This document shows positions 51,620-60,123 of a DNA stretch of 64,000 nucleotides, one piece after another. The first letter of the stretch is position 1, and each line of letters opens with the position of its first letter. The position numbers and the translations under genes were made by a program. Location: NCBI GenBank assembly GCA_964517465.1, contig CAZFEK010000001.1, forward strand, positions 124,001-188,000. Reading direction: 5' to 3'. The DNA is from JACPUX01 sp964517465 (GTDB lineage: Bacteria > Pseudomonadota > Gammaproteobacteria > Burkholderiales > Casimicrobiaceae). The notes beneath the pieces were generated by a model. The model searched no databases. It had not been told where the DNA came from and saw nothing but the letters and a program-made list of their open reading frames with translations.

Positions 51620-52431
51620 CCGAGCCCCCTTTGCCAGTTGCGGGCGAACGAGCCTCGCCCAAGTTCCTTGCTGGTGTGCTGGCGGTGCTGGTGCATGCCG
51701 CGCTGATCATATTCTTGATTTTTGGCGTCGACTGGCAAAACCGGCCGCCCGTGCCGGTCGTGGTCGAACTTTATGCCCCGCCTCTGCCCAAAGACGCTCC
51801 TCCCCAACCCCAACCGGCGCCGCCCAAGCCCGAGCCTGAGCCGGCCCCGCCGCCGCCCAAAAAGGTCGAACCTCCCCCTCCCCCGCCGCCCAGCAAAGCG
51901 GAGATTGCGCTGAAAGAAAAGCAGGAGAAGGAACGGCAAAAGAAAGAACAAGAAGCCAAAGAAAAGGAGGACAAGAAGCGCGAGGCGGAACGCAAAAAGC
52001 TGGAGGAACAGAAGCGCGAGGCCGAGCGCAAGAAACAAGAGGAGTTGAAGCAGGCCAAGATTCGGGAAACCCAAGCCCGCGAGGCCGAAGCGCTGCGCCT
52101 CCAGGAAGAGCGCGCCCGCCAGGCCGCGATCCAGGCGGCGCAAGCCGCGCGGGCCAAAGCTTTTGCCGACTATATACAGCGCATATCCGCCAAAATTCGC
52201 GGGAATATTATTCTGCCTCCCGACATCCCCGGAAATCCCGAAGCGATCTTCGAAGTCGTGCAGCTGCCCACCGGGGAAATCATTCAAGCGGAACTGAAAC
52301 GGTCCAGCGGGCACCCGGCCTACGACGATGCCGTGCAGCGGGCGATCTTGAAGTCCTCGCCGCTGCCCAAGGCAGAACCGGCCGAGCTGTTTCAGCGCGC
52401 GCTTACGTTGAAGTTCCGGCCGCGGGAGTAG
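51616..52431 (+). CDS. tolA: Cell envelope integrity protein TolA
   Basis: A 271-residue protein. One transmembrane helix (about 17-37, LAGVLAVLVHAALIIFLIFG) is followed by a proline-rich stretch (about 52-92) and a long charged Lys/Glu/Arg/Ala-rich helix (about 93-180). The C-terminal TonB-like domain has ILPPDIPGNPEAIFEV and GHPAYDDAVQRAIL. It links the inner membrane motor to the outer membrane Pal complex. tolB and pal do not follow: the next gene converges on it, with 29 bp of overlap. Confidence 0.93.
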   Translation: MTEPPLPVAGERASPKFLAGVLAVLVHAALIIFLIFGVDWQNRPPVPVVVELYAPPLPKDAPPQPQPAPPKPEPEPAPPPPKKVEPPPPPPPSKAEIALKEKQEKERQKKEQEAKEKEDKKREAERKKLEEQKREAERKKQEELKQAKIRETQAREAEALRLQEERARQAAIQAAQAARAKAFADYIQRISAKIRGNIILPPDIPGNPEAIFEVVQLPTGEIIQAELKRSSGHPAYDDAVQRAILKSSPLPKAEPAELFQRALTLKFRPRE

Positions 52432-54175
52432 CCGGGGGCGGCGGCGTGGCGCTGCTCTTGCCCACCACTTCCATGGTCGTCCATACCCATTCGGCGTGGC
52501 GTTCGAGCGCGTGGCGCAAAAGAATGCTGTAGGTGGTCTGCCCGGTGTTGACGTTGATCACTTGGTTGGCCTCGTATTCCGAGGCCGGGACGATCAAAGT
52601 CTTGCTGCCGGACTTGCCGTCGGGGTCAAGCGGGGTGAGATAAAAACCCTCGCGCCGTTGACCCTGGATGGTGGTCTCTTCGCCGTCGACGGAATAACCT
52701 GAAGCCATGCGATGCCGCTGCGCTTGCAGCATAATGCGCACCGGGCGATGGGCCACGATTTGCAGGCCCAGATCGACTTGATCTGCGGTAATGCGCTTGA
52801 TCCGGCGCACGATGCCCAGAGTCCATTCCTCGCGGCCTTCTTCCAGGAAAATCGCCAAGGTGCCCAAATCGCTCACCGTGAGTCCACTTCCTTTGGTGAG
52901 CACCCGGCAACCGGTTGGGCCGCGATCGAGAATCTGGCAGGGGTCACCCAGCACCGGCATCGGCGGGCCTTCCTGGGCCTTCTCCCGCTCCTTGGCTTTG
53001 GTTTCCTGGGCTTCGCGCTGCTTGGCCGTTTGCTCGCTGATGTGGCCGTAGATGAACAAGGCCTGCTTGTCGGTATAGGAATATTTCTGGGCGCCGGCCG
53101 GGCCCTTGGCCTTGCGCTCGACCCAGCGATCCATCTCGGTCAAGGCATTCCAAGAGGGTCGGAAACCGACCACCAGACGGGCGCGTATCACTTCCTGGGC
53201 GCGCGGCTCATTGCGAGTTACCGGCTTGAATTCGGGCGCGAAGTAATCGACGACTTTGTTGATCGCCGAAAGATACTCGTTGACCTGGTCTTCCACTGAC
53301 CGCGAAGGCCCTTTGAGCAGTTCCTCCTTCAAGGCCTGCTGGTATTGGACGATGGCGCCGTGCATGGGCGCGGTGTCGAGGTAGAGAAACTGGCCGCCGG
53401 TGGGCTGGAAGCGCTTGCGGCGCAAGCCTTCCACGCCCGAAAGATCGACGTAAAAACCTTCGGGCGTCTTGGCGTGAGCGGTGAGGGCAATGTCGGCCGA
53501 CCAAACCGGCAGCTTGGAATTGAGCCACTCGACTTGGGGCGGCGCCAGGTTGCCGGTATTCATGAGCTGCAAGAGCAGGGTATGCAAATACTCGCGCGCG
53601 ATGGTGCTTTGCCGCACGCCGTCGGCAACGACGATATCGGTGGGCGTCTTGTCTATGCCTTGGCGACAGGCGAGGGCATAGTTCGAATGCAAATCGCGCC
53701 AACGCCCGGGAATCCACTGTTCGTAGCGAAAGAGCCGGAACTTGGCGTCGATGCCGCGATGGCGCATCAGCCTCACCAGGAGCGGCAAAAGCCCGGCCTG
53801 CCAGCGCTTGGCATCCATGCGCTGGGGCAGTTCGCGCATCAGGAAGTCGTAGGCGGCGATGAAGCCCAGAGTAAGGTCGTACACGCTGGCCCAAAGACGC
53901 TTCTCCAGGGCCCCGACAGTGCGCACATTGGCCACATACTGATTGGTGAGTTCGGCGGCTTTGGGTGCCAGCGCATCGTCGAGCATCACCAGCGCCTGCA
54001 ATTGCCCCAGATCGGGCTTTTCCAGCTCCGAAGGCAGGGCGCGCAAGAGCGCGCTCGCAGCGTCCACCGTCGCCAGCACATCACCTTGCGGCCGGTCTTC
54101 CAGCCACTTGGCGACGGACTTGGGCGAAAGCAGCGTGAAGCCCTCTTTCCGTCCGAAAATCGAAAAGCTGAACAT
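52403..54175 (-). CDS. Conserved protein of unknown function, 590 residues
   Basis: No family is recognised with certainty. The N-terminal two thirds (about 1-345) are mostly helical and soluble. A charged Lys/Glu/Gln helix lies near 375-400 (EQTAKQREAQETKAKEREKA). The C-terminal part (about 405-560) is beta-rich, with LGIVRRIKRITADQVDLGLQ, which resembles a PilZ-type (cyclic-di-GMP-binding) beta-barrel but lacks the usual RxxxR motif, so the likeness is only suggestive. There is no signal peptide or membrane helix. It converges on tolA with a 29-bp overlap of coding ends, and its ATG at 54175 is divergent from the FKBP gene. Confidence 0.75.
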   Translation of the reverse strand: MFSFSIFGRKEGFTLLSPKSVAKWLEDRPQGDVLATVDAASALLRALPSELEKPDLGQLQALVMLDDALAPKAAELTNQYVANVRTVGALEKRLWASVYDLTLGFIAAYDFLMRELPQRMDAKRWQAGLLPLLVRLMRHRGIDAKFRLFRYEQWIPGRWRDLHSNYALACRQGIDKTPTDIVVADGVRQSTIAREYLHTLLLQLMNTGNLAPPQVEWLNSKLPVWSADIALTAHAKTPEGFYVDLSGVEGLRRKRFQPTGGQFLYLDTAPMHGAIVQYQQALKEELLKGPSRSVEDQVNEYLSAINKVVDYFAPEFKPVTRNEPRAQEVIRARLVVGFRPSWNALTEMDRWVERKAKGPAGAQKYSYTDKQALFIYGHISEQTAKQREAQETKAKEREKAQEGPPMPVLGDPCQILDRGPTGCRVLTKGSGLTVSDLGTLAIFLEEGREEWTLGIVRRIKRITADQVDLGLQIVAHRPVRIMLQAQRHRMASGYSVDGEETTIQGQRREGFYLTPLDPDGKSGSKTLIVPASEYEANQVINVNTGQTTYSILLRHALERHAEWVWTTMEVVGKSSATPPPPATPAAGTST

Positions 54176-54276
54176 AGGTGAGCGTCAGTCCCAGCCGGTC
54201 CCCTGCCGCATGCTACCCCGCTTCTTGCGTTCTTGCCATCCCTAGCCCCGGGGCAGGCGGCGCATCGGTTTTTGCC

Positions 54277-54315
54277 GTAAGATGTGCATTTTAGCGCTTT
54301 TTTGGTGCATCTTAC
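54277..54315. promoter_or_regulatory. Inverted repeat upstream of the FKBP gene
   Basis: GTAAGATG (54277-54284) and CATCTTAC (54308-54315) form an 8-bp inverted repeat with a 23-base centre rich in T. It ends 18 bp before the FKBP start codon. It may be an operator or an mRNA leader hairpin; the sequence cannot tell. Confidence 0.4.
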
Positions 54316-54333
54316 CCCTTTTGATTCCGAACC

Positions 54334-54795
54334 ATGAAAACTAGCCTCTTCATCTATTCCCTCGCCGCCCTTTTTCTCACCCCCCTGGCGCTTGCCGATC
54401 AACCGGCCCCGGGGTCGGGGGCCAAGGCTCAGGCGGCTCCCGCAGCAGCCAAGGAACTCAAGATCGTCGACCTCGCAGTCGGTAACGGCACCGAGGCCAA
54501 AACCGGGCGCCCGGTCTGGGTGCAATACACCGGCTGGCTTTACGATTCGGCCGCCCCCGAGCATAAAGGCAAGAAATTCGACTCCTCGGAAGGGCGACCC
54601 ACGCCCTTTGGCTTCTTTCTGGGAGTTGGCAAAGTGATCCAGGGCTGGGACCAAGGGGTTCCCGGCATGAAAGTCGGCGGCAAACGCCGGCTGATCATTC
54701 CCTCGGAGCTTGCCTACGGAGAAAAAGGGGCCGGCGGCGTGATTCCCCCCAACGCAGCGCTGGTTTTCGACATCGAGCTGGTGGACGTCAAGTGA
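54334..54795 (+). CDS. FKBP-type peptidyl-prolyl cis-trans isomerase, exported
   Basis: A 153-residue periplasmic foldase. The signal peptide covers about residues 1-21 (core FIYSLAALFLTPLAL, cleavage after LA before DQ). The FKBP domain (about 45-153) has VQYTGWLYD, KKFDSSEGR, VIQGWDQGVPGMKVGGKRRL and IPSELAYGEKG, all expected for an active isomerase. Its stop overlaps the pepN GTG as GTGA. Confidence 0.93.
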   Translation: MKTSLFIYSLAALFLTPLALADQPAPGSGAKAQAAPAAAKELKIVDLAVGNGTEAKTGRPVWVQYTGWLYDSAAPEHKGKKFDSSEGRPTPFGFFLGVGKVIQGWDQGVPGMKVGGKRRLIIPSELAYGEKGAGGVIPPNAALVFDIELVDVK

Positions 54796-57452
54796 GCGGG
54801 TCGGCGTCAACGGCGCGCAAGCTTATTCAGCGCGCGGATTATCGGCCGCCGGCCTATTTGATCGACACCCTGGATTTGCAGGTACAGCTCGATCCGCAGG
54901 CGACTCAGATCACCGCCGAATTGCACTTTCGCGCCAACCCGGCGCTGCCGCCCGGCGCCCCGCTGGTGCTCCAAGGCGAGCAGCAAAGCGAGGTCAACCT
55001 CCGTCTCAACGGCGAGGCCCTCGCCCTAGACCGCTACCAGCTTGCCGAAACCACCCTCACCTTGCTGAACCCTCCGGCTTCCGGTGTGCTGACGATCGCG
55101 GCCCGGATCAATCCGGCTGCCAATACCGCATTGGAAGGGCTGTATTTGTCGAGCGGCGTTTTTTGCACCCAATGCGAGCCCGAGGGGTTTCGGCGCATCA
55201 CCTATTACCCGGATCGGCCCGACGTGCTGACCGTATTCACCGTGACGCTGATCGCCGACAAGACACGCTGCCCGGTGCTACTGTCCAACGGCAACCGGGT
55301 CGCGCACGGTGATTTGCCCGAGGGAAAACACTTTGCCACTTGGAACGATCCCTTTCCCAAACCCGCCTATCTCTTTGCCCTGGTCGCGGGGCAGTTGGAA
55401 GTTCTCAAGGATCGCTTCGTTACTCGCTCGGGACGCGAGATCAGCCTCGAGATCTTCTCCACCCCCGCAAACCTCGAACGCTGCCACCATGCCATGGACT
55501 CGCTCCGGCGCTCCATGCGCTGGGACGAGGAGCGCTTTGGGCTGGAATACGATCTCGACACCTTCATGATCTTTTGCGCCGACGATTTCAACATGGGCGC
55601 AATGGAAAACAAGGGCCTCAATATCTTCAACTCGAAATGCCTGCTGGCCAGACCCGATACCGCCACCGACGAAGACTACCAGCGCATCGAGGCCGTGGTC
55701 GGGCATGAGTATTTCCACAACTGGACCGGCAACCGGGTCACCTGCCGGGACTGGTTCCAACTGAGCCTCAAGGAAGGGCTTACGGTCTTTCGCGATCAAG
55801 AGTTTTCGGCCGATATGGGCTCGCGCGCCGTGGAGCGGATCGCCGCGGTAAACGCCTTGCGCATTCATCAGTTCCCGGAAGACGCGGGTCCCATGGCACA
55901 CCCGGTCCGCCCCGACTCCTACGTCGAGATCAACAACTTCTACACCATGACGGTGTACGAAAAAGGCGCCGAAGTCATTCGCATGATGCATACCCTGCTG
56001 GGCGAGGAGGCATTCCAGAAGGGCATGGCGCTGTATGTTCAGCGCTTTGACGGCCAAGCGGTCACCTGCGAGGACTTCGTGCAAGCGATGCAGGATGCCT
56101 CGGGCGTCGATCTTGCCCAGTTCCGGCTTTGGTACAGCCAATCGGGAACACCCGTGCTCAAGGTGCAGGAGCGCTATGACCAGGCGGCCCAAAGCTACGT
56201 GCTGGTCCTGGAGCAAAGCTGCCCGGCGACGCCGGGGCAGCCGCTCAAGCAGCCTTTTCATATCCCCCTTGCCCTGGGATTGTTGGGTCCTGATGGCCGC
56301 GACCTCCTGCAACGGCCAGCGGGAAGCTCAGGGGAGGCGCAAGGCACGCTGGTATTGTCGGTGACTCGGCAGCAACAGGAGTTTCACTTCAAGGGACTAA
56401 CCGCTCGGCCGGTACCGTCGCTGTTGCGAGGTTTCTCGGCGCCCGTGAAACTGGAGTTCGACTACAGCGACAGCGATCTCGCCTTTCTGTCCAGCCACGA
56501 CAGCGACCCCGTCAACCGCTGGGAGGCGGCGCAGCGCCTGATGCTGCGCGCGCTGGATCGCCTATTGCTCGCCGACCGCGAGGGGATGCCGCCGCAAGTG
56601 GACGGCGCGGTAATCGATGCGGTTCGGGCGCTTCTGCTGGACACTCCAGGCGACCCCGCGTTACGGGCGCTGGCCATCGCGCCGCCCGATTTTGGTTACG
56701 TCGCCGAACAGCAGATCGTAATCGACGTGGACGGCATACACCATGCGCGAGAATTCCTCAGGCGCGAAATCGCGCGCCGCTTGCGGGAAGAGTTTACGGC
56801 CACCTATCGGACCTGCCGTCCGGCCGGGCCCTATCGCTTGGTGCAAGAGGATATCGCGCGCCGCTCCTTGGCCAACGCCTGTCTCGCCTATCTCGGAGCC
56901 ATCGACGACCAAGCCGCCCGCGAGCTGGCGCTCGAACAGTTCCGGCAGGCCGACAACATGACCGACAGCCAGGCGGCGCTTGCGGCTTTGAACGACAGCA
57001 GCGGTCCGGAACGCACTGCCGCCTTGGTGGCTTTTTACAACCGCTGGCAGCTTGATCCGCTGGTGCTCGACAAATGGCTTGCCTTGCAGGCGAGCTCCAG
57101 CCTCCCGGATACCGTTGCCACGGTGAAAAGCCTACTGCTCCACCCGGCTTACGACGGGCGCAATCCCAATCGCATTCGCGCTCTGCTGGGCAGTTTTGCT
57201 TTGCGCAATTGGTTGCGCTTCCACTCCCCCTCGGGCGAGGGATATGCCCTGCTCGCCGACCAGATCCTCCTGCTCGACGCCCAGAACCCGCAGATCGCGG
57301 CTCGCTTAGCCAGTGCATTCAACCACTGGCGGCGCTTCGATCCGCGCCGCCAGACGGCGCAGAAAAGCGAACTGGAGCATCTGCTCGCCGCCCCCAAGCT
57401 GTCGCCCGACCTGTATGAAATCGTCAGCAAAGCGCTGGCAACGGCGGCCTGA
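54792..57452 (+). CDS. pepN: Aminopeptidase N
   Basis: An 886-residue M1-family zinc aminopeptidase. It has the exopeptidase motif GAMENKGLN, zinc ligands HEYFH (His305, His309) and Glu328 in SLKEGL. Spacing equals that of E. coli PepN (His297, His301, Glu320) with an offset of eight. The later beta and helical C-terminal domains are present. The start is GTG 54792 overlapping the FKBP stop, so translation is coupled. The pair converges on the sigma-54 regulator gene with 21 bp between stops. Confidence 0.95.
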   Translation: MSGSASTARKLIQRADYRPPAYLIDTLDLQVQLDPQATQITAELHFRANPALPPGAPLVLQGEQQSEVNLRLNGEALALDRYQLAETTLTLLNPPASGVLTIAARINPAANTALEGLYLSSGVFCTQCEPEGFRRITYYPDRPDVLTVFTVTLIADKTRCPVLLSNGNRVAHGDLPEGKHFATWNDPFPKPAYLFALVAGQLEVLKDRFVTRSGREISLEIFSTPANLERCHHAMDSLRRSMRWDEERFGLEYDLDTFMIFCADDFNMGAMENKGLNIFNSKCLLARPDTATDEDYQRIEAVVGHEYFHNWTGNRVTCRDWFQLSLKEGLTVFRDQEFSADMGSRAVERIAAVNALRIHQFPEDAGPMAHPVRPDSYVEINNFYTMTVYEKGAEVIRMMHTLLGEEAFQKGMALYVQRFDGQAVTCEDFVQAMQDASGVDLAQFRLWYSQSGTPVLKVQERYDQAAQSYVLVLEQSCPATPGQPLKQPFHIPLALGLLGPDGRDLLQRPAGSSGEAQGTLVLSVTRQQQEFHFKGLTARPVPSLLRGFSAPVKLEFDYSDSDLAFLSSHDSDPVNRWEAAQRLMLRALDRLLLADREGMPPQVDGAVIDAVRALLLDTPGDPALRALAIAPPDFGYVAEQQIVIDVDGIHHAREFLRREIARRLREEFTATYRTCRPAGPYRLVQEDIARRSLANACLAYLGAIDDQAARELALEQFRQADNMTDSQAALAALNDSSGPERTAALVAFYNRWQLDPLVLDKWLALQASSSLPDTVATVKSLLLHPAYDGRNPNRIRALLGSFALRNWLRFHSPSGEGYALLADQILLLDAQNPQIAARLASAFNHWRRFDPRRQTAQKSELEHLLAAPKLSPDLYEIVSKALATAA

Positions 57453-57473
57453 AAGATCGGGCAAGCGCCAGGT

Positions 57474-59474
57474 CTATAAACGTCCGAGCTTGCGGTAAAG
57501 CGTGTTGCGGCTGATGCCGAGCTTCTTTGCCGCGGCGGAGACGTTGCCCCCCAGCTCGGCCAAGACGCGACGTATCGTCTCCAGCTCGAGATCGGCAAGG
57601 CGCCCGCTGGACGATGGAGCGGCGGCAGCGGCGGATGAACCCGCCATCGCCAGCGAAGGCGCCGGCGCGCCTCGCGCGACGCAGAGATCCTCGGGCAGGT
57701 GCACTTCGCGGATTTCATTTTCGTCATCGTCGAGCAACGCTTGCGCCACCCGCAGCACGTTGTAGAGCTGGCGAATATTGCCCGGCCAGGAACATCGCTG
57801 CATCATCGCCAAGGCGGCCGCGCTGATCGTCACCGCGCCACCCGGGCGCGCCTCGGCGTTCAATAAGATCTGCACCAGTTCCTGGAAGTCGCTTCGATCG
57901 CGCAGGGGCGGCAGCGTCACGCACAGGCCGTTCAAGCGATAGTAAAGATCCTCCCGGAAGTTTCCCCGCGCGACCTCCTCTTTGAGGCTGCGGTGGGTGG
58001 CGCAAACCAGGGAGATGTTTACCGGAACCTCTTTGCCGCTGCCCAAAGGAGTGACGACTCGCTCCTGCAACACTCTGAGCATGCGCGCCTGCATCGCCAG
58101 CGGCATGTCGCCGATTTCGTCCAGGAAGAGGGTGCCGCCGTCGGCTTGCTGCACTTTGCCCAGAGCCCCTTCCCGGCGAGCGCCGGTAAACGCCCCGCCT
58201 TGGTAGCCGAAGAGCTCGGATTCGATCAAGTTCTCCGGTATGGCGGCGCAATTGACCGCCACGAACGGTTTTTCGGCGCGCGGCCCGCTGTTGTGAAAAG
58301 CTCGGGCGAACATCTCCTTGCCGACACCCGATTCCCCTTGCACCAGCATCGGGATATCCCGACCGAGCACCCGGCGCGCTCGATCGATCGCCGCTTGCAG
58401 ACTGCCGTCCCCCGTGGCCAGACGGTCGAGCGTCAAACTCCCGGAATTCCGCCCGGAAGCTTTGCGCGCTCGTCCGGCAGCGCTGCGCGGCGCATCGATC
58501 ACCACCCTCGCCAGGCTCACCGTCGCCGGCGGAAGGCCGCAGAGCCGAAGGTAATATTGCCTGCCGTTGCGGGCGCTCACTTGGCACACCGAAGAAGGAT
58601 CGCGGCGCAGGCGATCGACCAAGGTGCCCATAGGCATTTCGAACAACACCGCGAAATGGTGATCGATCAGTTCCTTGGCGCGAGAACCCAAAAGGCGCAG
58701 GCCCGCGGTATTGATCGCGAGAATGCGGCCTTCGGGCGAAAGCGCCACCATGCCTTCGCCTGGGCCGCCCAGAAACTCCAAGCGCGGATGAAACGAGACG
58801 CGAACGGCATTGGTTTGCTGATGCTCGAACAAGCGGCGCTCGACGATCTGCGCCGCCATGCTCACCAGTCCCAGGGTGTGGCTTTGGTAGGCGCGATGAT
58901 CGCCCGAGATGTCGAGCACCCCGATGAGATCCCCGCGAGGATCGAACAAAGGCGTGGCACTGCAGGTGAGAAAAGTATTGCGCTCGACGAAATGTTCGGC
59001 GCCGAAAATCTCCACCGCCTGCTCTTCGATCAGCGCCGTGCCGATGGCGTTGGTGCCGCGCCGATCTTCCTGCCAGGAAGCACCCGGCGCCAGTGCCACA
59101 CGAGCCGCGCGATCGAGGAACTCGGCATCTCCTATGGTGTGCAGAATGGTGCCCTGGCGGTCGGAGAGAATCACCATCGATCCGGATTGCCGGATCTGCT
59201 CGTAAACGTATTCCATCACCGATTGCGCATTGGCAAAAAGCTCGCGATTGCGCTCGCAGTGTTCCCGCAACTGCCCCCGAGTCATGCCGTCGCAAGCGAA
59301 GTGCTGGGTCGACGGTGTCAGCCCCGCGACGCGGCATCGATCCCAAGAGCGCAGCACGGTATCGGTCAGCAGTTCATCGGGTGCGCCCCCTTCGAAGAAG
59401 AAGCTGCGCCGCGCCTGTTGCAAGCGCAAGTTGTTCATGCGCTCAGGCGAGCGCACGGGATAGAACTGAACCAT
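57474..59474 (-). CDS. Sigma-54-dependent activator of the AcoR type
   Basis: A 666-residue enhancer-binding protein. The N-terminal GAF-type sensor region (about 60-210) includes GTNAIGTALIEEQAVEIFGAEH, as in AcoR. A PAS-like segment follows (about 235-300). The AAA+ domain (about 355-580) has Walker A GESGVGKE and the sigma-54 contact loop GAFTGA, and the Fis-type helix-turn-helix ends the protein (NVSAAAKKLGISRNTLYRKL). ATG 59474 with AGGAGG upstream sets the start. It is divergent from pedF, which has a sigma-54 promoter, so control of that operon is very likely. Confidence 0.92.
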   Translation of the reverse strand: MVQFYPVRSPERMNNLRLQQARRSFFFEGGAPDELLTDTVLRSWDRCRVAGLTPSTQHFACDGMTRGQLREHCERNRELFANAQSVMEYVYEQIRQSGSMVILSDRQGTILHTIGDAEFLDRAARVALAPGASWQEDRRGTNAIGTALIEEQAVEIFGAEHFVERNTFLTCSATPLFDPRGDLIGVLDISGDHRAYQSHTLGLVSMAAQIVERRLFEHQQTNAVRVSFHPRLEFLGGPGEGMVALSPEGRILAINTAGLRLLGSRAKELIDHHFAVLFEMPMGTLVDRLRRDPSSVCQVSARNGRQYYLRLCGLPPATVSLARVVIDAPRSAAGRARKASGRNSGSLTLDRLATGDGSLQAAIDRARRVLGRDIPMLVQGESGVGKEMFARAFHNSGPRAEKPFVAVNCAAIPENLIESELFGYQGGAFTGARREGALGKVQQADGGTLFLDEIGDMPLAMQARMLRVLQERVVTPLGSGKEVPVNISLVCATHRSLKEEVARGNFREDLYYRLNGLCVTLPPLRDRSDFQELVQILLNAEARPGGAVTISAAALAMMQRCSWPGNIRQLYNVLRVAQALLDDDENEIREVHLPEDLCVARGAPAPSLAMAGSSAAAAAPSSSGRLADLELETIRRVLAELGGNVSAAAKKLGISRNTLYRKLGRL

Positions 59475-59637
59475 ACCACCTCCTGGGAGAGCCTCCTGGG
59501 CGCTCCGTGATTGCTGCAAACCGTAACACATGCCCAATAACTCAGCAAAGCCGGTTTGTCACCAAAGCGTAAAGCAACATGTATGCCACGCCCCTGGCGC
59601 GCGATGAGGCTGGCGAGTTCCAAACGCCATCGCCACT

Positions 59638-59653
59638 TGGCATGCCCTTTGCG
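59638..59653 (+). promoter_or_regulatory. Sigma-54 (-24/-12) promoter of the pedF operon
   Basis: TGGCAT-GCCCT-TTGCG matches the TGGCAC-N5-TTGCA consensus, with GG (59639-59640) and GC (59651-59652) separated by exactly 10 bases. It lies 42 bp upstream of the pedF start, on the side facing the divergent sigma-54 activator. A GTAACA/TGTCAC inverted pair lies further upstream (about 59523-59563) and could be the activator site, though this is weak. Confidence 0.75.
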
Positions 59654-59694
59654 GGAGCCTGCCCTATCCCAAATCAAATCGGTTGGAGGAAATT

Positions 59695-60123
59695 TTGAGA
59701 ATCGCGACCCTAGGCGCAGCGACCGGCGCTTTGTTCCTTTTCCTAGCTCCGCTGGGCGGGCCGCGCGCCCACGGCGACGTGACCCCCCAGGCCGTCGATA
59801 CCGCCGGGCTGGCACCGCTGGGCGAGGCCTGGCGCAGCCGCAATCCCTACCGGAAAGACGCCATCGCCGAAAAGATCGGCGCCTCGGCCTATAGCCAGAA
59901 CTGCGCGCGCTGCCATGGCATCGAAGCGGTTTCCGGTGGTATCGCCCCCGATTTGCGTTACCTCCCGGCAGGTGATGAGGGAGATGAAATCTACCTGAAT
60001 CGCGTCCGGCGCGGCTCCACCCGCGAAGGGCGGGTTTATATGCCGCCCTTCGAGGGGATGTTCTCTCAGGAAGCGATCTGGGCCATACGCAGCTGGCTGG
60101 AGACCGTCCGTGCTCCCGACTAG
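59695..60123 (+). CDS. pedF: Cytochrome c-550, PedF type
   Basis: A 142-residue periplasmic cytochrome c. It has a signal peptide (about 1-26), a haem-binding site NCARCH (Cys70, Cys73, His74) and a likely Met ligand in VYMPPFEGM. The segment HGDVTPQAVDTAGLAPLGEA and ISGG-like VSGGIAPDLRYL match PedF, the electron acceptor of PQQ ethanol dehydrogenase. The start is TTG 59695 with GGAGGA about five bases upstream; a TTG at 59683 lies inside this site. The dehydrogenase gene itself is not in the window. Its end overlaps the next gene by 14 bp. Confidence 0.88.
   Translation: MRIATLGAATGALFLFLAPLGGPRAHGDVTPQAVDTAGLAPLGEAWRSRNPYRKDAIAEKIGASAYSQNCARCHGIEAVSGGIAPDLRYLPAGDEGDEIYLNRVRRGSTREGRVYMPPFEGMFSQEAIWAIRSWLETVRAPD

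Noticed and set aside
57993..59510. 505-residue open frame on the plus strand
   Set aside because: Antisense to the sigma-54 activator, which has all expected motifs.
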